This document shows positions 1-12,256 of a stretch of DNA of 55,073 nt, in pieces. Position numbers and translations under genes: made by a program. Source of the stretch: Podaxis mareebaensis (Eukaryota; Basidiomycota; Agaricomycetes; Agaricales; Agaricaceae); NCBI GenBank assembly GCA_018524725.1, contig JAEUWP010000324.1:1-55073 (forward strand), written 5' to 3'. Under the pieces are notes generated by a model. It saw only the letters and a list, made by a program, of their open reading frames with translations. It had not been told where the DNA came from and did not search any database. The number at the start of each line of letters is the position of its first letter. The first letter of the stretch is position 1.

Positions 1-597
1 TGCATGGACTGTTAATATCCACACCGGAACCAGGGAGCGGTAAGTGTTTGATGAGGCTGCTCTGAAGATCAGCTCTATGGATCCGGAGCGCACCACCTGA
101 GTGAGTTGAACAATACGGGGCGAGTTGGACCAAGTTGAATTGAAAGGCATGAAGGACTGGTTACATACCGTCCTTCATGATATCCATAACCTTGAATCCA
201 GTTCGCTGGTCCGCCTTTCTGATTTCAAAGACCACTCCTAGAGGATATGTCCCGTCAACTGCACATCAAGAAGGAAAAAACGGGTACATACGTGGCTCGA
301 GATCGGGGCAGTGGTCAAACAATGGCATCAAAGTACTCCCCATCCCAATACTGCTCAGGATCTGCCATGTTCTTGGCCACATGTGAATACCAGCACCGAT
401 TTCTGAGAGTTCCGGTGCGGCTTCATAGATATCTATTGCGATTTTGCGGTCTTTATCAAAAGCATTGAGCGCCACTGCAAGTGTGAGTCCAGCTAGTCCC
501 GCGCCTCTGTAAAGTACGATGTGAAATCCCCTGGATCTAGGCTTAGAAAGTCAGAGACTCACATCACAGCCACGCGAATACGTTCCTGTTCGGACAT
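1..597 (-). CDS. FAD-dependent monooxygenase, salicylate-hydroxylase type, copy 1 (partial at window edge)
   Basis: This is the 5' part of a group-A flavoprotein monooxygenase; the 3' part lies beyond the left edge. Such enzymes use NAD(P)H, FAD and O2 to hydroxylate aromatic rings, and the nearest named relatives are salicylate hydroxylases. Exons in the window are 563-597, 292-506, 169-237 and 1-96 (continuing). The start at 597 gives MSEQERIRVAV, and the first junction yields the Rossmann FAD-binding motif GAGLAGL near residue 13. The last visible exon begins GGALRIHRADLQ, the conserved stretch before the DG motif. Introns have GTGAGT or GTATGT donors. Coding and upstream sequence is nearly identical to copy 2, so this is a recent duplicate. 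Substrate cannot be told from sequence. The visible part shows no frame break. Confidence 0.85.
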
Positions 598-715
598 TTT
601 GCAGAGTATGAAGTGAGGTAAGGCAGATACTCTAGCAGAATAGAGCCTGCCAGCGAAGCAATGGGATGTCAGTTCATAGACTTCGGAGACAGTACTTGGA
701 CAAATGACAGGGTGG

Positions 716-740
716 CGTTTAAATAGACTGAGTATATTTA
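716..740 (-). promoter_or_regulatory. Possible TATA-like core promoter of copy 1
   Basis: On the minus strand this reads TATTTAAACG preceded by CATAAATATACT, about 120-140 nt upstream of the start at 597. The same block is kept upstream of copy 2 (4427-4453). The third paralog has TATTAAATAA about 85 nt upstream of its start (16591-16600). Conservation could simply reflect recent duplication, so this is only a candidate. Confidence 0.3.
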
Positions 741-1270
741 TGCAGCCCAATGGAGTTTAGGTTGTGGGAGAACGCTAGGAGTGTGATGGGAGTAATGGTT
801 GTTCTACTTACTAAACGGAGGCTCCTCCGTCGTGGTGACAAGGTTAGACGCCACAATATGACATAAATCGATGGGAAACAAAGGGATGCTTGACTGAAAC
901 AGAAAGTAGACATCTGAATGCTTCTTTAGAGCAGCCTTCAAGGTTACATCGCTGGCGATGGTACCGATAAGAAAGGTCCCATACACGTTTGTAAAATAGC
1001 GGGAGGCAGTTGAGGCGGACGAACTCACTGAAATGTTTCAAAGTGGAGCCGAAAGAAAGGGATAGCGGCTTGAAACGAGCGAAGCGCGCTAACAAGCGTA
1101 TGAAACGGAGTTGCTGGGGATGGGCGTCCTCACAACTGGAACATCAAACTAGAGGAGAGCTTGGGAGGAGCTAGGGCTGAGCGCTGATGCACCTATTGCA
1201 ATGCCCTCAATGAGTAATAAGAGGACATGTTGGGCAGCGGCCCGATTCTATAACGCATAACTAGTTCTGC

Positions 1271-2415
1271 ATACGATGAAAGCCGGATTACTGTTCCTCA
1301 GGGGGCCATACGCCGAGCAATTCGGTTCAGTAACTCTACCGGTTGGGCCGTGAGAAATTCCCTTTTCGAGAAAGGGGGTAACTGGACGGGATTGTTTTTT
1401 TTTTTTTGCGGTACGGTTTTTGTGCAGTAGGCTCTATCCTTGCACTCATTAAATTTGTCGATGTAAATAACTTTCCCCCCGCGCGCACCTCTGCCGTTCC
1501 ATAGTTTCCGTACAGGCTTGGGAATCCATTCGGGCTGTTATTCGACAGTGCTTGCGGCCAGTTGCTGCCATAACACATCGAGTTGTGCCGCCCAAGTTGT
1601 GAAGGTAAGTGGATAAGTATGCACGGCAGGGAACAAAGAACTATGCAATGAGGCGCTGTATGCGCAGGGACTCGTTGATCATCTCGTTAGTTTGAGGGAG
1701 AACGTGACTTCGAGCTTGTTGAAGCACTTGAAGTTTTATCCGCACAAATTGGATGAGGGGCATCTCCGAGCTCTTGTTGGACGAGACCAGCCTAAGTCAT
1801 CGACGGGGTCTTAAAGGGTGCCGAGTGCCTAAATACGTAGGTGGTGAAGGGACAGGCTCTGTATCATGTACACCGGGGAACGAGAACGCTTGTTTTATAC
1901 AGACAACCACAACTGTTCCAATAGAAACTCTTGACACGGCCCACCGCTTGTTTAATCCAGGTTGGAGGTGCTTGGAACGCCCACCGTCTGAGAATAATTG
2001 GTAAATCGACTGGCCACATTGTTGAGTGGCGATTGCATACGCCGTAGTATTAGCGTATCTTACTATTATATTTGGCTGTATACTCACCATTCGTGCGTAG
2101 TTACTTACTGTCCGATGGGTGAATATAATCGTTTACCGCTACATAGCCGACTGAGTTACTTGCTGTCTGATACACATCAATCCAGGCATCACTGGGGACA
2201 ACATCAATCCATTGTGTATCGAGAGCAGATAATTGCGAGTGGAAATGAGTAACAAGCCCTCGATCCAGTTTCCAGCTTCAGACACAGAGGAACCGGAAGA
2301 GCAGTTTGTAATGGCCTCAGAACCAAACGAATTGGCTCACTCTCGTGTCAGATCTATTCATATCATAATTACAGCTAATCTTCAAGCGTATTATGGTTTA
2401 GAGCCACTGAGAGGC
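1271..2415. other. Spacer between monooxygenase copies 1 and 2
   Basis: No convincing gene was found. Open frames here are under 100 codons and lack recognisable motifs or splice-linked neighbours. A homopolymeric T run lies near 1395-1407. As copies 1 and 2 are a tandem duplication, part of this stretch should derive from sequence downstream of copy 2. Confidence 0.5.
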
Positions 2416-4303
2416 TCATAACATAGCCCTGCCATTTCCGAGAAGCTCTACACTTTCCTTGCGATCCTCTTCCGGATCGCTTGTTGTCCAAGACCAATTT
2501 CTCTGGACCTCACGAAACACTTCGACCAGCATATCTCTTGGCATATCGTCACCCTCCCCATACCGCTCAAACCCGGGTACTTCGAGGACGTACAAATACC
2601 CCTGCCTGATTGACGCCTTCGACATAGCTATGGCTCGTGGAACGCGAATAGCGTTGTAAATGTCTGCAAGATGGTTGACGTATTGCGGTGAGAGAAAGCG
2701 GGGGGTGGATGAATGGGTGAGAAGAGATGCGAAGATGTATGCATCCTATCGAGATAAGTAGCGATGAGTATGAATAAGTTGCTCGCGAAAGGGATAGAGG
2801 GCGTACTTCTATGCCGACGCCTGCTCCTGCACCCTGATGTGGTACCATTGCATGCGCCTGTAAGCGCCAATACAGAATTTAGCGTATTTCACTCGGGTTA
2901 ACAGAGTAACGCACAGAGTCGCCCATCAAAAATACTCTTCCCTTTGCAAAGACATCTAAATGATTCAGATTTTGTAACGGCCATTTGGTAGGTTGTTTGA
3001 TGCACTGGCATACGCAAGTCAGGCAAGGGTGACCTTGCATTTAGCCCTGCAGATGACCACGCACACGTATGAGTGCTTGGAATTCCTCTTCCCATCCGGC
3101 GAACCGATCGAAGAACTCTTGTTGAGTTACGTCTGCGTTCCATGGGCCCTTCCACGTCGTTCCCTCTTTTGACTTGTCGTGGACTGTGGCGACGACATTG
3201 ATGAACTTTCCTGCGACTGGATAGACAACTACATGCTAGCACAATATGAATGGTAATCAAGTTGCTCATCTAACAAAAGCATGAGAAATGGGTACCAGAC
3301 TCACCTTTCTCTTTCCCATGTACTGGCCACATCCACCCCAGCAATCAATATCCAGAACACTTCTGCATTAGGGACCACTCACCATGACTCCAGAACGATC
3401 CAATGCCCGATGTCCCGGATATACTTTCATCAGCTCCTCTTTCGAAACAAGCCCGCGATAGGCAATCGTCCCCGACCACACAGGCTCTAAATATCTCTGG
3501 TATCTCCCAGGGTCTGGTAACCGTGCGAGAAAGAGTTGTCTGATGGTCGACTTGATACCATCTGCACCTATAAGAATGTCGCAGGTCGCGGGAGGTTTGT
3601 CAGAGAAATGGAGAGTTATTGGGCCAGAGGACGAAGACGACGAAGGTGAGATGGCCGCGGGGGTGAAGGTATAGTCGACGAGGCGATGGGAGAGGTGAAG
3701 CGTGCATGGACTGTTAATATCCACACCGGAACCAGGGAGCGGTAAGTGTTTGATGAGGCTGCTCTGAAGATCAGCTCTATGGATCCGGAGCGCACCACCT
3801 GAATGGGTTGAACAATACGGGGCGAATTGGATCAGGTTAAGTTGAATTGGAAGGCATGAAGGACTGGTTACATACCGTCCTTCATGATATCCATAACCTT
3901 GAACCCAGTTCGTTGGTCCGCCTTTCTGATTTCAAAGACCACACCTAGAGGATATGTCCCGTCAACTGTACATCAAGAAGGAAAAAACGGGTACATACGT
4001 GGCTCGAGATCGGGACAGTGGTCAAACAATGGCATCAGAGTACTCCCCATCCCAATACTGCTCAGGATCTGCCATGTTCTTGGCCACATGTGAATACCAG
4101 CACCGATTTCTGAGAGTTCCGGTGCGGCTTCATAGATATCTATTGCGATTTTGCGGTCTTTATCAAAAGCATTGAGCGCCACTGCAAGTGTGAGTCCAGC
4201 TAGCCCGGCGCCTCTGTTGAAGTACGATGTGGAATCCCCTGGATCTAAGCTTATAAAGTCAGACTCACATTACAGCCACACGAGTACGTTCATGTTCGGA
4301 CAT
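2416..4303 (-). CDS. FAD-dependent monooxygenase, salicylate-hydroxylase type, copy 2
   Basis: This is a complete group-A flavoprotein monooxygenase of 464 residues in nine exons: 4269-4303, 3999-4213, 3876-3944, 3383-3798, 3305-3322, 3065-3235, 2915-3004, 2807-2857 and 2416-2745. The frame stays open throughout. All three fingerprints are present: GxGxxG near residue 13, the DG motif CDILIGADGIKS in exon 4 and the GD motif FLMGDSAHAMVPHQGAG across exons 7-8, which binds the FAD ribityl chain. Exon 5 is an 18 nt microexon coding YMGKRK. No transmembrane segment or secretion signal is visible, so a soluble cytosolic enzyme is likely. Expected role is NAD(P)H-dependent aromatic hydroxylation; salicylate as substrate is inference. 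A related oxidase of the same fold, for example one in secondary metabolism, cannot be excluded. Confidence 0.92.
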
Positions 4304-5010
4304 TTTGTAGAGTGCGAAACGAGATACAGTAGAGATTCTAGTGGAATGGAGCCTGTCTGCGAAGCAATGGAATGTTAGTTCATATAGATTTCGAAGGCAA
4401 CATTCGGACAGACAAATGAAATATAGCGTTTAAATAGACTGAGTATACTTATGCGACCCAATGGAGTTTAGGTTGTGGGAGAACGCAAGGAATGTGATGG
4501 GTGTATTGGTTGCCTTTTACTTACTCAACTGAGGCCCCTTCCAGCTTCACGTTGTGATTACAAGGTTGGACGCCCCAATATGATGAAACTCAATGGGAAA
4601 CAAAGGGGAAGCCTGATTGAAACGCAGAGTAGACATCCGACGGTTCCTTCAGGAGAGCCTTCACGGTTCCGGCATTGGCGATGACACCGATTGGAAAGGT
4701 GCTATGCACATTTGTAAAATAACGGGAGGCAGAAGTTGAGGCAGGACGGACTCACAGAAACGTTTCAAAGTGGAGCCGAAGGAAAGGGATAGCGCCTTGA
4801 AGCGAGCGAAGCGCGTTAACAAGCGTATGGAATGGAGTTGCTGGGGATTGGCGTCCTCACAATCGGGGCATCAAACTAGAGGAGAGCTTAGGAGGAGCTT
4901 TAGAGGCTGATGTATCTATTGCGATGACCTCAATGAGTAATGAGAGGCATGTTGAGCGGCGCCCCGATTTTGTAATGCGTAACTAGTTCAGCAACTCAGA
5001 AATTTTGCGA
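3704..5010. repeat. Tandem duplication unit B
   Basis: Second copy of the unit at 1-1270, holding the 5' half of monooxygenase copy 2 and its upstream region. Small indels and scattered substitutions lie mostly outside exons, for example around 4317-4390 and 4530-4640, as expected if the exons are under selection. Confidence 0.85.
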
Positions 5011-5639
5011 GGATGAGAGCCTAGTTACTGTTCTACTTTCAACCCTGTTCACGTTCAGGGGCTTACTGCCGCCAAACCCGAATTCCGCGTATCTGTTTGT
5101 CATGAGGGCCGAGAAGAGCACTCGGCTACACGCTACACGACGACGCATATGTTCGATAGACATTATTTGTTTAGTTCCCTACCGACTCTCGCGCCGCTTC
5201 ATTAACAACTTTCACGACGCTTTATCCTGACATTTTACCTCCGCTGTCTGCCACCTCCTGGTCCCCTTTCACCATCGTGACCCACAAGCCATTATTGAAG
5301 CAGTTTACCTGACCCCGTTAAACACAAACGACACCCACGATTGGCCGGGGTAAGCAAACGCGAGCGCATGATTCTCGGGCCCTAACACGAGTGTACAGAA
5401 TAGCAATGAGGAAGGTGGGTAAAGAGAAAAAGCAATTATCAGCCCCTCCTCTACATAAGAGGCCTATGCCTTCCAATATACCTTGTCATTAGCCGTCGAT
5501 CCGTTGTTGGGCGTCGTGGATTTGTCGCACCCGCACCCGGCTCTGCTGCAGGGTGCGGTTGCATGGTCGCGCATAGGAAAATGGCAACCAGGATTACCGT
5601 TTTTCAGCGTTACTGAGCGATATTCAGCGTAGGCCGAGG
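5011..5639. other. Intergenic region
   Basis: Upstream of monooxygenase copy 2 and downstream of the minus-strand gene ending at 5640. No supported gene, RNA or repeat was seen. Confidence 0.5.
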
Positions 5640-6437
5640 TCATAACTTGGGGACCCACCAGATCAAACCACTACCGAAGACGTCGCTTTTGCTGCTGAGA
5701 CGGATTGGCATTGTTGCCACTCTTCTTTCCACTCGGGTGTGACAGATCGTAGCATGATAAAGACTCAATCCATTAAATGCCTTGAGTTCTGACTCCGTGA
5801 AGTTCGTAGCCGGTCGGGAGATGACATAGTGTTGATATAGGGATAGTGCACAAGCTCTCTGCGTAGTTTGATCCTTCAATGGTCGGACAGTGTCATTGTT
5901 GCGTCGTCGTAGTCCCTGGACGTAGCAGGCATCCTCGACTGCTCTCCGAAGGCAACTCCTCAGCAAAATCTGCGCCATATCCGACAACATATCTGCGGCG
6001 TCAATCGGAGCCTCTATATGCTTCTCCTCCCCGTCTGACAAGGGATTATCGGCACCCTGATGCCGCTTCATGAACTGCAGAACTTCGTCCAAGAGAGATT
6101 CAGCACCCTGTGTAGAACGCCCGATCTTCCACCTTACCTCGAGTCCGCCGATTTTGAGGAGGATGACGTTATCTGGTCTGTTGGTAACGAGAGTCCATAC
6201 CTAGGATTAGCTCCGCGTTGACCTTTGGATGTAGGTGTTAAAGAGTTCTTCTCCTGCGAGTGTTTGATTGTGCAAGACGAGAGAGATTGTAGGTTCTCTG
6301 ATCCCCAGTGAGACGGCAGGAATGAATTCGGATTCGGTTGGATAGGCCACGAAACAGGATACTGGCTGGCGGCGCTTAAGGTTGAGGCAGTCAATATCCG
6401 CGAGAAGGACCGGTCCGACTGACGTCCGCTTGCTCAT
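5640..6437 (-). CDS. Protein of unknown function, 250 residues
   Basis: Two long minus-strand open stretches lie in the same frame, split only by TAA and TAG within a 45 nt segment that has GT...CAG ends (6178-6222). Removing it as an intron joins exons 6223-6437 and 5640-6177 into 250 codons, starting MSKRTSVGP and ending WWVPKL. The donor GTCAAC is weak, so the junction is provisional. The protein is mixed hydrophilic and hydrophobic, with no signal peptide, transmembrane segment or cysteine pattern. The C-terminal half is rich in Arg, Ala and Leu and looks helical. I do not recognise the family. The consistent frame on both sides of the gap and the protein-like composition argue that it is or was a real gene. 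Confidence 0.5.
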
Positions 6438-8658
6438 AAAACGGCAACCGAACGCTCACCCATCATTATTGGGCAGCGCGACGCTCGCACTGGTGTACTT
6501 GCCAAGGGAAGGTAGACAGCGAGGGCTGTGTTAAGTCTAAAACCCTTAATCATTATGTCCTATTTTTTCATCGTGTTCGGCTAGACACTTCATTACCCTA
6601 TCTAACACCAGTTTCTTAATATCCGTCTTTACTTTCCCTCTCGACTCCTTACAGTACCAAACGGCGCACGGACTGCTTCACTATAAAGTACAGTCTAGCA
6701 GTAGTAGGTAGAGAACCGACTTTGATACCGTCCGATTCCCACTTGGGGCCTCGAGAGCCTCGATAATCATCTCTCATTTTCTCTCATTTCTCTCGTCCTC
6801 GACTCTCGCAGATTCCGCCCCCTCTTCCATACCCTTCATTTGCTCGCTCCCCTTCTGTATGATGTCGTGCTCCCTGTCTTACTTGGGTTCGTCTTTGGTT
6901 TAACGATCTGTCTCGTGGCCGCGTGAGCGGCCTCTCTGGGTTTGTTGGACCAGTGCTAGTGACTTGGGACTTAAACGATCGACGGACGCGATCGTGCTAG
7001 CTTCCCCTGTTGTTTCGTTCTGTGATAGAACACTTGTTGTCTTTACATTGGTCCAGGTACAAAAGGGCAATCACCCCTCCCAGTAGTCAATTGGCCAAGC
7101 CGCCGTTGCGCATCAGCCCTTGGGGTGTTGACCCGGCAATCTTATGATGCCCGGATGTGGACTGAGTTAGACCTTTCAATATTCTGGACGTGCGGAAATT
7201 TCCGCGGACTCTGAGAGTATGAGGCGTCCACGGGAAGTTAAAGCAACACAATCTCTTCAAAAGCAGGTCGACCGCCGATTTCAAATATATTTCCATTTTC
7301 ATGAAGTTCTATTTTCTTCGTCGGTTCAAGGTCGCCGCCGCCTCTTGCGGAATGGACAGCCCTAGTGCTAGTCCAAGTCATTGATTTGCAGGGCGTCGCA
7401 AGGATATTTATAGGTTTTCCTGTTTATCCTATATCATAGAAATACCTCCCCATTTAGTTGTAGCAGCATATACCCTTGACGGAAGTACCTTGTCTTCTGT
7501 CTAATCTCTCTCGACCTCCCAGTTTCAGCCACTCCCTCCCTATTCGCGAAGCCTTCTCGCGCACGAAATCGAGTCTTTTTAGGTTGACCTAGCCCAGCTG
7601 TAATCTCCAACGAGTCTGCAAAAAATGCAACATCATCCTACCTGTCAACAAACCTGAGACATTCGGTCCTCGATTAAAGTTTGCAGACAGGCCTGAGCGG
7701 CACCAGGGTCAACAATGGTCAGCGGCCTTGGAGAGTTGTAATCGCCCTTGGTCTGCCATTCTTCATTTCTCTTTCCTCCGCTTTTCGCTTTTCTCTACGC
7801 CGTTCTCAGATTGGCTTCACAATGCTATTTTAAGGCGTGGTCACTTGATCTTCCGCGCCGTCCTCCTGGGCGACCCGACCAATCCTAACGATCTTGTCAT
7901 TACCTAACTAGCGCTCGGGAATTCACTGGTAGCAATGCAAGGGGATGGCATCCCAAACTCCCGTTTTCGTCATCTCAATCGGTAACCACACGGTTTCCCC
8001 TTGCACGCCTCGAGGAATTCCCTGGGTTCGAGATGTGCGATGAGAAGTCAGAATGCCAAAAAAAGCCGAAATAATGTTCTTTAGCCAGCCAGTTCAAATA
8101 TCCAGTGGCACGAGGCACCATTATTGGTTGGTTGGCATTTTGACAAGAAAAGGTTGACTTTGAGGTGCTGGATTGCCTAAGTTATGGGATTCATGGGTCA
8201 TATACTCTCAAGGCAGAGACTACTATGTGGGGACCGCATCCACGTGGGATATGATTTTCTTTTTCCGTCCTACGAAAGGACAACGGTACTTAAGTACCTG
8301 CTTCGTCACCATGGTTAATGCAGATCGTTTCCGTTGCGCCGGTATAATAGGGTGCGTTCTATTCTTGGACTGGCGTCATGCAAGGCTCAAGCTTTCATGA
8401 GTACTGGTACTTATTGGTGGATGTCGGAGATAGTTTCTTCATTCGGCCCTGACTTAGGTATTGCGGAGTCTGACAGGGCCATGCTGTGCATTCCTTCCAC
8501 GGTATGAGGCTAACTATTAACGCTTGGTTCGCGACTACGTACGTTTAAATATGGCTTCATCAGCATCTCTCCGCAGACCGCACCTTCCCCGCACCTCCCC
8601 CTCAAACACTCGTTCCCGCTAGTGGGAGTTTCGAGCTCGTCGGCCATTGACAACAACA
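6438..8658. other. Long intergenic region without recognised genes
   Basis: About 2.2 kb with no convincing coding frame. Pyrimidine-rich tracts (TCTC-rich around 6760-6830) and a short palindromic GCGGCC-type stretch near 6920 are present. The final part, just before 8659, may hold the promoter and leader of the DUF6534-type gene. Confidence 0.45.
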
Positions 8659-10710
8659 ATGTCTGTATCGCCCCCTGCCCCACCTGTGCCCTCAAATTCG
8701 GACTATGATCTTGGACCAATTAACGTGCATGCGTTATATGGGGTTATGAGTATCGGAGGAAGTCTCACTTATGTGTAAGTCTAGCCGATATTATCACTTT
8801 GCACTAGCATGTTGACGATGACAATTTCACACGACTTCCTGCCAATTTCCCTGCCTCAACAACGATCTACCGGTGATTAGGTTATTCGGATTATCGTCTA
8901 GTCAGATGGTGTGGTATTTTCGGTCGTATCCACGAGATCCTCTGGCATTCAAGATCTTCGTAAGTTTTTCTTGTGTTCTCACTTTCGAATGCTGAGGTTC
9001 CATGTCGCCCTAGATGATCATTATATGGGTTGTCAGTAACAAGGCTTCTCACTCTCCATACCCTTCCTTTGTTCATTTGCAATTCTCTAGGTCGACACGG
9101 TGAACTTTTGTTGGACGACTGGGTTGGGGTACTACATGTTGATCTTACGAGGGATTGGTATGAATACCCGTCGTTTCTTATGGTGTGCTCATTGGTAAGC
9201 TCCTTCGAGTGGAATTGCTTTCGCTTATGAATTATATTTGCCGAAGGTTATATACTGTGTGTTTGATTTTCATATTGTTGCCCTTGATTCCCGAAGCTGA
9301 TGGACTGTCTCAGACGATGCTCGTCTGTACAGTGAGTGGCATGCTATTTTTTTTTTTTTCGGAGTAATCTGAACCTTGGGCTTCAGGAGATATGTTGCTG
9401 CCTAGTTGAGCTGTAAGTTGCAAGAGTTGGTTCCGATTCCTATGCTCATATGAGCCTCGGGACAGATTTTTCATTCTACGCATGTGGCGATGTATGCTTT
9501 TCCCCATGTTTTCCTGTGTCAAGTTTGACGAGAGTCCCTTAGTTGCGGAAAAGAAACGTTCAGCTATCCTCGCAGTATGTTCTTGTTCGGCAAAGAGGAA
9601 TACACCCAGCCTGACTTCGTCCAGTTTACCCCATACATCGTCTCAGCAGGTGAGCCAGTTGAAGCGCCTAATCGCTCTGCCACATCTAATCCCTCCCCGG
9701 ATCCCAGGCTTTAATCTAAGTAAGCTCGTATTCCCTGAGACGTTCAACAACTTCTTCCTAAGTTCCACTCAACCCAGAATATCTTCACGGAATGTCAGCC
9801 TCACTAGCAATTTTTTTGGTATACTGGAAGAAGCCTACTTACACATTCAGCCACAGGTTTCGGGTTCCATGCTTCCCTGAGACGGTGGTCAACAACGTGC
9901 GCTCTTCGCCGACAACTTTTACTCTGTGCCATGACGGCGTCCATGAATAGATCTTCCTGATTTTGTCATATAGTTTCAAGATCCTCTCAGATGGAGTCAT
10001 TGCAGGAACGATGATCTGGTTGCTATATCATCGGAGTCGAGGAATTCGTCAACGGTACGCCCTTGTCTAATCGCTCCCTTCACACCTCATGTAAATCGTC
10101 CCCACCATATCCCGAAGAGGGGGAACTATCCGAGTTATCCGAGCTCTTATGTACTGGACTGTGAGCACAGGCTTAGTTTTATGGTGACGCCGCTGGATCT
10201 ATGTTACCATTTCGGCACTGATCATACTCAATGTGACAGGATCTCGACAATAGTTTACTTGTTAACGGTCCGTGCTGACTTAAAGCGCTTTCTACTCGGC
10301 CTTCTTTGACCTATTCCTCAGTACACTCTCCTGGGAGATAGCTATGTGGCCGTAGCCATCTATCTAATACGTGGACGCAGTAAGCATAGTTCAGTGTCTC
10401 CATCCTTGAAGACATGGCTCACCGGTTGCAGCTTATGTTGTTGCCATGCTAGCCGTGTAAGTTGTCCATGTGAGGGATAGCTTCCTGTACCCTCATTCAT
10501 TTTGACTTTTACAGTATCAATGATCGGAGGCGATGTCAGGAAGTTATTGAAAGACCCGAGATCATCTCGTTGAGGTTAATGTCGTCCTTGAAAAATGATG
10601 GAACGCGGGACAACTCTGCTGCATCGCCCTTTTGGAAAAGTATGACTAGCGGGGTGGTTATTGATACACCGCGCCCAGCCCAGCGTCACTCTTCATCGAG
10701 AATTCGTTGA
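8659..10710 (+). CDS. DUF6534-type multi-pass membrane protein
   Basis: This gene has many small exons. The first are 8659-8774, 8881-8959, 9014-9031 (18 nt) and 9091-9194. They give an N-terminus ending LGPINVHALYGVMSIGGS, then LFGLSSSQMVWYFRSYPRDP, then DTVNFCWTTGLGYYM. These fit the start of the Agaricomycete DUF6534 family of seven-helix-like membrane proteins. Further exons fit the rest of the family: FFILRMWR (9466-9491), DGVIAGTMIWLLYHRSRG (9991-10054), RALMYWTVSTGL (about 10118-10161), YTLLGDSYVAVAIYL (about 10321-10380) and YVVAMLAV followed by INDRRRCQE to the stop at 10708. Junctions between 9195 and 9990 were not resolved and could hide a lesion. Family function is unknown. Membrane location is inferred from the hydrophobic helices. 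Confidence 0.7.
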
Positions 10711-11950
10711 TGGCGTTCGTAATGGGGCGTATTCCCTTTCCCTACTTCGGTGGGCATTGTAGAAGTAGATAGCTCTGAAGTGTTTTGATTGAATTGCCAA
10801 TCTATTCTCATAACAAATGAGCATCTATTTACAATCGATTTGATTCTAATGAGAAATCCCGAATTCCAAGTCCCTTATTCGGAAACCGGGTCCCATACTA
10901 GCGACAACCTTGATGTATGATGGCGCGTGCCGGTCGTAGAGCCCCCTGGCGGAAATCTCTTCTCTCCTCACCTACCGGTGAGTTATTCCAACTCGAAATC
11001 ACCTACGTCTTCTGGATCCCTCTGTACCTTTGCTAATGATGCATCATCGGATCCGCAGATTAGGGGCTTGCATCACTCGCCTCAGTTTCGGCTTAGAGAA
11101 GTCCCATCTACGTGCCTCTGCGCCTTCTACCTTGCGGGTCCAAAACCTCAACGAGGGTCGTTCTTGCCTTTGGTGGCCAGCATGTGTTTCGTTTCTGCAC
11201 AGGGTGGTCGATTTAGTGGGCAGAGGCTACTGATTTGTAGTCTGGCTGCTCGATTGGCACCAAAGCATCGCAATTTTTCATCCTTCGGCATAACGGGACT
11301 AGGCGAGTCATTGTGGGCGGGACACATTGAAATGCTCGAGCTTTTTACAGGAGTAATCGGAAGCCGTGAGCATGTCCCATTACTACCTTCTCATCAATTC
11401 GATTGCCTTTCCCGATTCATCAGGTTTCCCAGCTGCTGCTCGACGCACAAGCCAGCAGAGGACCGAGCAGCCAGCCCGCCCATTGCGGGCTATGGTGGGA
11501 AAGGGTATGTACATCGTTCATTCAGCTCTCTGCGACCAACATACTGACAGCTACCACCAGAACTACTTTTCGATCCTACGGTGTATTCATAGCCTTGCTA
11601 TGCGACACAGGACCTTTGAGCAATTCCGCCATCGGCATCTTGCACGCCGTGTCATCAGCAAGACGTCTAGATAAAGTTGAGTAGGCTTAGGTATCTGGCC
11701 AATAAGGGACAGTGAGTTCGGTTGTGACCTGGTCCACCGCAAGCCCCACAGCGATACGAGCGAGTTGTTCTGACCACCGAACTGCTGTGTTGGGTGAGCC
11801 TATCTCTTGCAGAGATATTGAGGTTCGGTCTTGGGGGAAGACGAGGGATGCGCTTCGAACCGAGGACGGACCAGGCAGGTATCCGTTTGCCACATCGGAG
11901 CGCTCAGTGTTTGACAAACATATCGCGTTGCAGTCAACAACCATGTACTC
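10711..11950. other. Region with open frames of doubtful coding status
   Basis: A plus-strand open frame of 206 codons (10927-11547) and several overlapping shorter ones occur here. None has recognisable motifs, and none links convincingly by splice sites to the ARM-like stretch downstream. They may be chance frames or remains of a decayed gene. Confidence 0.3.
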
Positions 11951-12196
11951 TTGGGGCAGACATCGCTTCCGCAAAGCATCAAGCTGCTGCTGACAGCGGC
12001 GTTTAAGGATGCGCCCATTCCATCCGGTTTGAAGGCTACTGCCGTCCTAGAACTCACACGCGTCGCTGCGAACTTCTGCATCGATAGTTTTGGTCCCACC
12101 ACAATTGGAGGTCTTTCTGCCGTCAATCGACCCAAACTAGATAAATTATGTACTCAGTGTGAAATGATGAATGAGTTGGCCTCGGACCTCCTGTGA
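11951..12196 (+). pseudogene. Possible fragment of an ARM/HEAT-repeat protein
   Basis: An 81-codon frame reads like helical-repeat protein: SIKLLLTAAFKDAP, then GLKATAVLELTRVAANFCID. It resembles ARM-repeat proteins of the ataxin-10 or SmgGDS kind by pattern only. It runs out at a stop at 12194-12196, 60 bp before the transposon at 12257. Upstream splice-linked exons could not be established. A truncated gene remnant next to the insertion is the likeliest reading, but a chance resemblance is possible. Confidence 0.3.
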
Positions 12197-12256
12197 AGGG
12201 CTGGAATCTAAAACTGAAGCGCTAACGTTTGATTCTGGACTACAAGTCCTACTCAT

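Larger units (their letters stand above)
1..1270. repeat. Tandem duplication unit A (gene 5' part plus promoter)
   Basis: The sequence matches 3704-5010 almost base for base through the coding part and remains clearly alignable through about 670 bp upstream of the start codon. The start codons are offset by 3,706 bp, which gives the repeat period. Similarity fades after the shared GTAACTAGTTC-like stretch near 1260 (4980 in the other copy). Confidence 0.85.

Noticed and set aside
8020..8045. Possible tRNA T-loop (GGGTTCGAGAT)
   Set aside because: No matching acceptor, D-arm or anticodon stem could be folded around it.
10927..11547. A 206-codon plus-strand frame as a separate gene
   Set aside because: No motif, low-complexity composition, heavily overlapped by other frames, and no convincing splice links. 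Kept only as a remark.
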